From positions 682,001 through 746,000 of the forward strand of contig JADANN010000458.1 of the NCBI GenBank assembly GCA_018806985.1: 64,000 nucleotides of DNA. Reading direction: 5' to 3'. Shown here in pieces: positions 37,416 to 47,890 of the stretch. This DNA is from Angiostrongylus vasorum. Its lineage: Eukaryota; Nematoda; Chromadorea; Rhabditida; Metastrongylidae. The notes under the pieces are model-generated. The model searched no databases. It was not told the DNA's origin and worked only from the letters and a program-made list of their open reading frames with translations. Within the stretch, counting starts at the first letter, position 1, and every line of letters begins with the position of its first letter. The translations under genes and the position numbers were made by a program.

Positions 37416-40400
37416 TGCGTCGTTTTCTTGTTCAGCAATCGCGAGGTTGTTAAACAGCATACATTTACTTCCATACAAAAACACAATACAATACAACAGT
37501 AGCTGACGTTTCGGCAGTATCGCCTTCTTCAGAGCCTGGAAGGGTATACTGACATACAATTTACTAGGCCAAACGCTTCAATGACACTTACAAAAAGACG
37601 AAAAACTCTATGGTAATTACATGGTCAACAGCTTCTCGAAAAAAAACTCACCGCTTTTTTACGTGCCTTCCCATGAGGAAGATTAGAACAGCTGATTATG
37701 GTCGCATAAGGTTGATGACTGCACCATCCCACATCAGAAATTGATGCGAACATACGGGGTCAGGTCGCGTATGACCTCTGGGCATTCATCCCTGCTATTC
37801 ATTGTAGGGTTTTTGGCATTTATCCCAAAAAAGCCTCAAGAAGTTTTCGCGCTGGTGTTCTAGTCTCCTGCGCAAGGATATTGACTTTTACTTCAAAATC
37901 GTCCCCGCTGTGCTTTTGTATCCTATGCGTGCCTAGTGGGGTACTTTGTCTTAGTTTTCGTTTGCCATCTAGGTGTTCTTTTATACGGATACACAAAGGC
38001 CTGCCCGTTTCGCCAATATATTCATCTCCGCAATTATTACACGAGATCAGGTATATCGTACCTGAACTCATGCAATCACCGTCCCTGCCGTAAGGGCAGA
38101 TTACGCAATTTGTTGTTTCGCATAGACGGTCATACAGGCGGTTACGAACTAACTGACGACGTAGAGTAGCCGGTGGTATTTCAACTATCGCTACCGATTC
38201 CTCTAGACCTGCCCTTCTTAAGCATCGTTTAATCGCTACGCTTACTTCATCGCTAATAAAGGGCAGCATAAACGGGACTTTCTTTTTTTGGCCAAGTATT
38301 TCGCTTCGGGCGCATCGCTCTCCTTCTAAACTTATCTCGTGGGGTTACTATTTCGTAGCCATTGGAGATGGCTATTTGCCGAGCCAAGTCGCGCGATTCT
38401 TCCTTTAGTTCCCCGGTTGTGCACACAGAGGTGGCTGTTCGAAACATGTTTCTCACAAGCGCCCTCTTTGTGTGTGAAGGGTGGGAAGAAAGGAAGTGAA
38501 CGAGGATGTTCTTGTTACTTGGCTTTCGGTACCACTTTGTCAGGTAACCGCTACTTGATAGGCTTATCTGGACGTTTAAAAACGGAAGCCAGTCTTTTCT
38601 CGGTTTCTCCCGGGTGAACTTAATGTACTCAGACTGCTCGTTCAATAATTCAAAGCATTTGTCCATCTCCTCCTGCGTAGAGAAGATGACAAAACAGTCA
38701 TCTACATATCTGCAGTAGAGTAGTGGCCGGAGATCGAGAGCAGGAGCTTCTATCTTAGACATGAATACAATGGCAAGGCTTGGTGCCAGTCGCTGTCCCA
38801 TAGCCAACCCCCCTTATTTGCGCGAAATATTTCCCAGACCATCTGAAAATCGAGCAGTTTAGGCACTCCTTTAGGAGAGCCATTAGCTGCTGAATGGACA
38901 AGCCATGCATATTTATTCTTCCTTCATGTTTAACAAGAAGTTCGAAGATGGCTTGCATTGCGGAGTCATTCGATACGTTGGTGTACAACGCAGTAACGTC
39001 GAAGGACTCCATCACGTACGCGTTATTAGGAGACGCGTTACGTAGACGTTCTAGGAACATTTGGGTGTTTTTGTTTCTTTGTTTCCTTTCCCAAAGACGT
39101 TTTTTAGACAGCAGGACCCTAACGATGGAGTTGACATAAAATTCCGCATGTTTTCGGACGGCGTTCTCAAGACCCTTAATCACTACCGCGATAGAAAGTT
39201 TATCTCTAACCTTACAGCCGCACAAAAATGTGGCATGCGAGAAATTAGAGAATTAATAAACTCAAAAAGAATAAGATTGTCTGTTAGTGATAAGGGGGGG
39301 GAGAGTTCGTAGTTATTCCTCGCCAGCTGGATGTTGAGATAACAGAGGAACATCTTAGTGATGCTACCCTCTATCGCCCATCCTCTGAAAAGGAATACAA
39401 AAGTCAATACCGAAAGCTAAACAATCAATGGGTCAGTGTGGCAAAGGCTGCAGGTTTAAAACCATCGGTTATTTCGCACTTTAAAATCGATACACCAACA
39501 TGTCCCGTCCTATACCTACTTATTAAAACACATAAGTTGGTATCACCTGATGATCTTGCGTCAACCAATCCGTCATCATTTAAGGTTAGACCCATCATCA
39601 GCTGCGTAGACGGGCCAACGGATAGAATAACCTGGTTTTTAAGCCTAATACTTACCCAGTTGCTTAACCATATTCCAGCTCACCTCACAAACACCCAAAT
39701 GTTCCTAGAACGTCTACGTAACGCGTCTCCTAATAACGCGTACGTGATGGAGTCCTTCGACGTTACTGCGTTGTACACCAACGTATCGAATGACTCCGCA
39801 ATGCAAGCCATCTTCGAACTTCTTGTTAAACATGAAGGAAGAATAAATATGCATGGCTTGTCCATTCAGCAGCTAATGGCTCTCCTAAAGGAGTGCCTAA
39901 ACTGCTCGATTTTCAGATGGTCTGGGAAATATTTCGCGCAAATAAGGGGGGTTGGCTATGGGACAGCGACTGGCACCAAGCCTTGCCATTGTATTCATGT
40001 CTAAGATAGAAGCTCCTGCTCTCGATCTCCGGCCACTACTCTACTGCAGATATGTAGATGACTGTTTTGTCATCTTCTACGCAGGAGGAGATGGACAAAT
40101 GCTTTGAATTATTGAACGAGCAGTCTGAGTACATTAAGTTCACCCGGGAGAAACCGAGAAAAGACTGGCTTCCGTTTTTAAACGTCCAGATAAGCCTATC
40201 AAGTAGCGGTTACCTGACAAAGTGGTACCGAAAGCCAAGTAACAAGAACATCCTCGTTCACTTCCTTTCTTCCCACCCTTCACACACAAAGAGGGCGCTT
40301 GTGAGAAACATGTTTCGAACAGCCACCTCTGTGTGCACAACCGGGGAACTAAAGGAAGAATCGCGCGACTTGGCTCGGCAAATAGCCATCTCCAATGGCT

Positions 40401-43400
40401 ACGAAATAGTAACCCCACGAGATAAGTTTAGAAGGAGAGCGATGCGCCCAAGCGAAACACTTGGCCAAAAAAAGAAAGTCCCGTTTATGCTGCCCTTTAT
40501 TAGCGATGAAGTAAGCGTAGCGATTAAACGATGCTTAAGAAGGGCAGGTCTAGAGGAATCGGTAGCGATAGTTGAAATACCACCGGCTACTCTACGTCGT
40601 CAGTTAGTTCGTAACCGCCTGTATGACCGTCTATGCGAAACAACAAATTGCGTAATCTGCCCTTACGGCAGGGACGGTGATTGCATGAGTTCAGGTACGA
40701 TATACCTGATCTCGTGTAATAATTGCGGAGATGAATATATTGGCGAAACGGGCAGGCCTTTGTGTATCCGTATAAAAGAACACCTAGATGGCAAACGAAA
40801 ACTAAGACAAAGTACCCCACTAGGCACGCATAGGATACAAAAAGCACAGCGGGGACGATTTTGAAGTAAAAGTCAATATCCTTGCGCAGGAGACTAGAAC
40901 ACCAGCGCGAAAACTTCTTGAGGCTTTTTGGATAAATGCCAAAAACCCTACAATGAATAGCAGGGATGAATGCCCAGAGGTCATACGCGACCTGACCCCC
41001 GTATGTTCGCATCAATTTCTGATGTGGGATGGTGCAGTCATCAACCTTATGCGACCATAATCAGCTGTTCTAATCTTCCTCATGGGAAGGCACGTAAAAA
41101 AAGCGGTGAGTTTTTTTTTCGAGAAGCTGTTGACCATGTAATTACCATAGAGTTTTTTCGTCTTTTTGTAAGTGTCATTGAAGCGTTTGGCCTAGTAAAT
41201 TGTATGTCAGTATACCCTTCCAGGCTCTGAAGAAGGCGATACTGCCGAAACGTCAGCTACTGTTGTATTGTATTGTGTTTTTGTATGGAAGTAAATGTAT
41301 GCTGTTTAACAACCTCGCGATTGCTGAACAAGAAAAACGACGCATTCATATTCCAATGCCGAGGTTAATAGAAAGTCGATCCTGGGAACTATATATATAT
41401 ATATATATATATATATTACAGGGTACGTCTAACCTCTGAGCTGCGCCTCCCATGCTTCGCTCAGTGGCATACGAGCATTTTTCGTTGGCTGCGGACTTTC
41501 TAGTTTTTTCCACTATAAAAATATTTTTTTTCAGTAACTAGATTTGAGGGTTGTGAGTATGACAGGATTTTAGAAGAAACTTTGCTCTGTCGTTTTTTGG
41601 CCATGAATGCATGATATTTGCGCTACTATTTGCCATGTGTTGCTGTGACCCCTTATGAACTTCACTGCTGACAGCAGTTCGATGTATTCTGCACTCTGTA
41701 TTTAGTCTATTTCTATGTTTTTTTTTATATCCGCACATTCGATATAATCAACGCAGTTATTAAAATGAGATAAGTTATTTATTAGTCAAATTACCGATCA
41801 ATGAACATTTTCAAAAACATGTTTCTTAAAGCATTATATGTGGAGAATGGGTTTTCTGGTCTCACCCCTTCAATTTTGATCTGTTTTCCATTAGCTATCT
41901 AATGAATGTACATAATGCGGTAGAAAAAGTTCTGGAATCCAATGAACTCAAAATGGACGCTATAGCCTCCATATCGTCCTCTGGGGCAAGGACGTATGGA
42001 TACTAGAGTATCCATACAAGGCGTTATATGTTAACATTTATGAGACGAAGTAACTTCTGTGGAAGTCGTAGCATGCCAGAATAATAGCTCTTTCCAACTT
42101 TAAATCAATGTATCTTAGTTCATGGTAAATTTTGCAGTTTGCGATAAAAACTACTACTGTCTACAAAACATTTTCTACAGCATAGAAGCTCGTTTTTTGC
42201 CGAGATGAAATTGTGATATTCTGGAGTTCATGGCATCACTTTTTCAAACAATTTATTGATTTGAGGCTCACATTTTGGACAAGGAATCAAATGAACAGAA
42301 TTGAAAAGCTACTATGTAAAAGTCATATATGCGATGAATCCGATATAGCGCGGCTCTTCGAAAAATCTACTTGGTTGCGAACTCCTGAAATACTCTGGTG
42401 ATTGAGACATTATTGTCAATTATCGAAGAATCACCTTCATCGAGAAACGGTTAAACGCGGGGCGAGGAATCGGAACATTGTATATGTTAATAATTTTTAT
42501 ATTATGATAAATGTTCCCTTTGTATCCTTTCTCGAACCTCGCCCAACATAACAACTTTGTTGAATAAACTGTTAACTGTATACGAAGTCGTAACAAAAAA
42601 GCTCTGTGCAACAAAAACATCCGGAATGGAAGTCCACTGATTTTAGCGAATATGGTCGTTAATGGGATATTTTCGCGATGTGATCATTGAATAACTCTGC
42701 TATTTTTCCTCGTCAAGAAATAGTTCCCTTATCTAGTGACGTATCCCACCATTTCCTTGTGATTATTTATGTAAGGTTTTTTTTAGATCAACGCGACCAA
42801 TTGGTCAGTGGTAGCATGCAGGATTACGATGAAAATGAATTTAAAGATGCCTTGGAATTTGTTGATGAGACTGATGAGATTTTCAATGATTCTCTTGCTG
42901 GACTATCTGAGCAATTTGGCGCATTATCACTCCATTCACCATCGGCTATGCAGTTGTGGGCTGAGTAGGTATTATCAAATGGATTGCTTCTTATCCTTGT
43001 GAATATGATTTATTCCGGTCTTCTGTAACTACAGGATAAGTGTATTGTTGAAGCATTTGCAGTGTCTCCATTTTTAGGTGCGTTCTGGATGATCTGGAAG
43101 ATTTTTCCACACCACCATCTACACCACCTGTAGTTTTTCTGCTCGATAATCCAACAAAGGTGGATAATGATGTGATGACTGCATTATCTGGCCTTCCACA
43201 AGAAAAGGTTGGGAGGACTAAGACACTTCCTATTTATAGTTCCTTAGTATGCAGTATTCGAGAGTGCTATAAAAGTGCACATAAACCCTAGACAACGAGA
43301 GTGGTTTTTTCGAAAACACGTTAACTTTTCCATTAGTATAGTGGAGAAGTTTAAAATATGTTACAGAGTTATGAAAGAGGCTTTGTTGTATCGTCCTAAG

Positions 43401-46400
43401 AGCATATATAATATCTATAATAGATTACTGACATTAGCGGGTGAGGTAGCGCGGTGGTTAGTGATGCCATCGATGAGGAAGCAATGAAAATGATGGAGAC
43501 CCTACCCAACACTTTAACCCAACCCACGTGGTAACGCCCTAGTGCGGATATCTCCAAGATTGCAAGCAGAATTGACTCGACCAGTATTCTACGAAATTCA
43601 TGAAGAAGATGAAATCCTCAAGCCGAAGCAACACGCCAAATGTTCGGGGACATTGTGGACGATAAATGGTAGGAAAACGAAGCGAATGGAAGATCTACTG
43701 GGATCCGCACATTAGATGTGATCACTGATATGTAACGCAAAAAAAATTATTGACGTGCTAAACTCGTTTAGAATCAAAGTTCCTGAAAATTTTGAAAACG
43801 AAATTTATATTCTTAAAATCTGTCATAACGCTATAGTCGTACAAACATTTGCGAAACCATCGTATTCTTCAGCAGAGCTGGCAGCATCCCACCATGATCA
43901 CAGTTGCACAAGAATTGAGGAGTTTTCCCAAGAAGGACAGCAACTCCTCATAAGACACAGCTCCTCAAAGAAAGAGAACGAAATTGACATCTTTATCTAT
44001 TGAAGAAATATCCCCAACTCAACGCTAAGAGGATTGTGGCATTAATTCTACGTTATATTCCAGTGTGAATGCTCATATACTACATTCCACCAAACTTTCT
44101 ACACTTCTACAAGTTACGGATATGAATTATGATCTCATCATCTCTGACAAAGGGGTTAGTATAGCCGGAAAAGTACTGATCGAGCCACATCAACTGTTTA
44201 CAATGACTAGATCCATACTTCAGTCTTTGACGTCCATTATCATCAAACCCGACGAAGAATGCTTCTTTCCATGTTCCGGACGTCGAGGATGCAGTGATTT
44301 AAACAAGAAGATCAAAAGTCCTTTATCAGTCTTATAAAATTCTTGGCAAGCGCATTCCATCATTGGAGAATGTCACAGGAAGGTACATCCTGAGATAAGC
44401 CTTACTATGTCAATCGTGCGAGAACTTTTGGATTCCTAAGTTACGTGCACGAGTTGAACGAATCTTTTGTCACTGCATTGAATCGAAAAAATTCGATAAT
44501 CTTTCAGTACCCTGAACAAGGTTATCTACCCAAACAAAGAATTCTGATGTCACATCCTGTCTAACACTTTAGTCTGGACTGTTTTGGTCCTCCAACAATT
44601 ATTCAGTCGGACTCCACTGGTTAATAAATGTTATGGAGCCATAATAACATATATGGCGACGAGATTTACACATCGCGAAATCGTCTCCAACCTTACAACC
44701 TTTAAACTCATGTTCCTACTCCATTTCTTTGCGAGGTGAGGAATGACTGCAATGATCACAACAATGCTCCGACGTTCATACTCCAAGGAACCAATGTACA
44801 GTCTAAGAACGACCCAGGAGTTATGCAAGTAATCACCATTTCAGAAGTCCAGCGGCTGTGCATCACACCATTTGCCCAATGGCAAGGAGGTGTCTATGAA
44901 AAAGCTTACAAAATTTTCGATGGAGTACTTGTCAGTAGCAGTAATAGAAATCGGCTCCCTACCAAATGCATGACCACTCATATATATGAAATCATAGTCA
45001 CCACACGTGGAAGAAATCAGACCTGTTGACTTTTTCCAGAATGCATTCGAAATTCCACACCCATATGATGGGCTTATTGAAGAAATAAGTGACTTCTACA
45101 TTCCATCAGAAGCACACATTCTTTTAAACACAAAACAGCAAGTTATAGAAGCCTTAAACTATCCTGTGAATTCATAGAATTCTTGAGAATTAGGAGGTCT
45201 CACTGTTAAACGCCGTCACTTGAAAAGCACATTGCGGACCAGGAAAGAAGAGTTCGAAATATTTTCCCAAGGAAGACAGAATGGTACTAATCAGCAATCT
45301 AGTACATCCTCGAGTTTTATGGAATATGAAAGGAGTCAAGGAGCTCGTCTAGAACCACAAGGAATAGTACGTGAAGATGTTATTCGGCTACCATTCCATC
45401 ACCTAATCCGCAGATTACTAAATCTTTTGGTTCCACTGGAACTAAACGATGCCTAATCACAGGAAGCACAGAGCAACGAGCAATTTGAATCAAGAATGCG
45501 GCAACTAACTATGGATCCCGACCCACAAGTGGAGGATGTCCGCGCAGTAAGATTCACAGAACTAACGGATACCTATGAGAAACTACGTGGATGCAATATC
45601 CAACGCCAACAACGAATAAATTGCAGAAATCTCGTGTTCCCACAAATAGCAGTCCAACACGTTTCTCTAGTTCTCAGCATTCTATCTTTATGAGTCGTGC
45701 TGGGCCAATGTTTAGTGATAAATTCACTTTCAACCTTCAAGCTTCGGACCGGCATATAAAACATATGGGCGGAGAAATACAACTCATTTTCCGGACAACA
45801 TCAACAATCTACAAGGTAAGTGCAGACGATTATAGTAAAATCTTTAACATAGCCCGAGCTAACGCGATAGTACATCCCTCTTCGCAAGTAATACTACTCA
45901 AACGTCGAATTCAGTGGAAATTTGCTGACAGCAGATCTTTTGAAACCATTGAAACTACTTCTCCACCATCACCAATTTGCGAACACATCAACTGTGTTCT
46001 ATGTTCTACGCTGACTGCCCAACCGGAATGCGGGCTAAACATTTGCTGCGTACTTTTATGCGTACCACTCACACTCAGCAAGCCATTACGAGTAACATTA
46101 TATTAGGCTTCATTTATCATTTCATAAGCTGCGTGATCACTTTTATATTCCAAAAAAATATGAAGAGAACTAACTACATTTCAGCAATATGCAAATGACA
46201 TGGAAAATCCATAACCATAGTCCGTCTGGCATACATAGTAATGTGTGAAGTATGCCAACAAGTGGACTTATTTTCCCATACTACTACAATTTCCACGCAG
46301 TCCAATGAAGGTCAGATCTGCAATGTTCAAAGTTCCGAAGTTTTAGAAATGAACGCCCTCGAAGGAAAAGCCTGTTTGAAGCTACTGGGCAGTTAAACTT

Positions 46401-47756
46401 CGTGACATGAAATTGGCCTTTTATGAAGCTCCCTAATACTAAGCTTCGAAGCAGAAATTGACTTATTTACGTAATAGTTACCAAGGACTCGACAGCAAAC
46501 CCCGCCCTCATACCAGATCACACAAAGGAGCAAAGTGCATTGCAGTAAGTGCCACAAGTCTGATACTTGAACGGGATCGCGAAAGCATATTTCCAGGACT
46601 AAAAGCTTGCGTTGAGTTCTGAGGTGGAACAGGATGAGATTCTTTTTATTGGAGCTCTGGATGTTTATTTTGTTGTATTTACTTGCTGCCAACATCTCCA
46701 GAAGTGCATGAAGTATTCCACTGCAATCGCTATTGAAGATCAGCGAAAATATATTGTACATTTCGACGTTATCCTACGAAAAATGCAGTCCTACGAAATA
46801 TACATGTGACAAAACATTCCATTCACTTGGAAGTTTTTCACGTTTATGCTTAGCTCCATAAGATTTCCACATATCCCATAACTCATCACACTATTTCCAT
46901 CGGACGGAGGTCATATGTGGTTTCAGACTCCCACGTAATGTCACCACTTCAATTTCCAGATCAACCAGCAGCGTAGGGAGTTAAGTGCACATTTGTTGAA
47001 AACTGCGCTTGTTCAACGAAGCTGAAATATTTGCAAAACTCTGGTCCGCAGGTGCCTATGGTGGGGAACGAACGCGCAGTTCTCCCTTTGCGGGGAGAAA
47101 CGCGTTCACCACCACACCATGCGGGTCCTTCGTTTCGCCTGTCTTTCAGCTAGTTCTTTGCCATCAGCAATCACCAGGATTGATGGATGATGTCAATGGA
47201 ATCCTCGTAAGCAGAAATAGTATGCATTACGTCAAGTTTCACCGTGCTCTGCGATAGAGACGGGAAGAAGTCAACATTTCACTTTGGCTTCAGTAATGCT
47301 GAATCAAGGAGAAATGCAGAGTCTTAGCTAATAGCTTGCGAAAGGTGACATACGTAACTTCCTACTTTCTGGTTTTTAAATAGTTATGTAGAGGAAACTC
47401 ATCCTCAGTGCTGAACCAGAAGTAAAATGTCACTGTTAATGTTTACATATGGTGACGAGCAAATTTGATAACCTTGGGTCCACTGACCCTTTCATCGGTC
47501 CGAAATCGGGAAATGGGCACTACCCTTCTTCGAGGCAGATTCACCCCACGTGGGAACGCTCTAGCACGACTATTTCAGGATTCAAAGCAGATTCAGCTCT
47601 ACTAAAATTCAACAACACTCATGACGGAGACGAAAAAATCTTTAAGTGGCATTTGAACCCAACGAAATAAAACTTCGGAGACTTTCATGGGTGATAGATG
47701 CGAGGAGACTAGTCAAATGCAAAAAGTGCTAGAGTCCTCACATTGTGATTCATCCA

Positions 47757-47803
<47 letters not shown>

Positions 47804-47833
47804 TGTTATTTGCACTTTACATGCACATATATA

Positions 47834-47890
<57 letters not shown>

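Larger units (their letters stand above)
39071..41349 (+). mobile_element. Penelope-like element, right arm of palindrome
   Basis: Plus-strand PLE reaching further 5' than its partner. The N-terminal RT region starts near 39,150 ([33 protein letters not shown]). The fingers lie at 39,438-39,690, with [14 protein letters not shown] and [13 protein letters not shown]. The palm has YCRYVDDCF near 40,040-40,075, then thumb, linker and GIY-YIG near 40,690-40,765. The frame is broken by the shared six-G run near 39,946, a two-base loss just after the YVDD motif near 40,076, and an extra A in a run near 40,842. Bases 39,689-41,349 mirror 37,411-39,070. The 3' extension after the hammerhead carries GCCGAGGTTAATAGAAAGTC, also seen after other PLE ends. 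Confidence 0.85.

Noticed and set aside
38339..39312. Plus-strand frames across the left PLE arm
   Set aside because: They are antisense to the RT frames on the minus strand, and mirror-image frames appear opposite the right arm.
43755..44337. Envelope gene of the Bel/Pao element
   Set aside because: Cys-containing frames are present, but the order relative to the integrase is wrong for a single element and no diagnostic motif was seen, so only an undefined remnant is reported.
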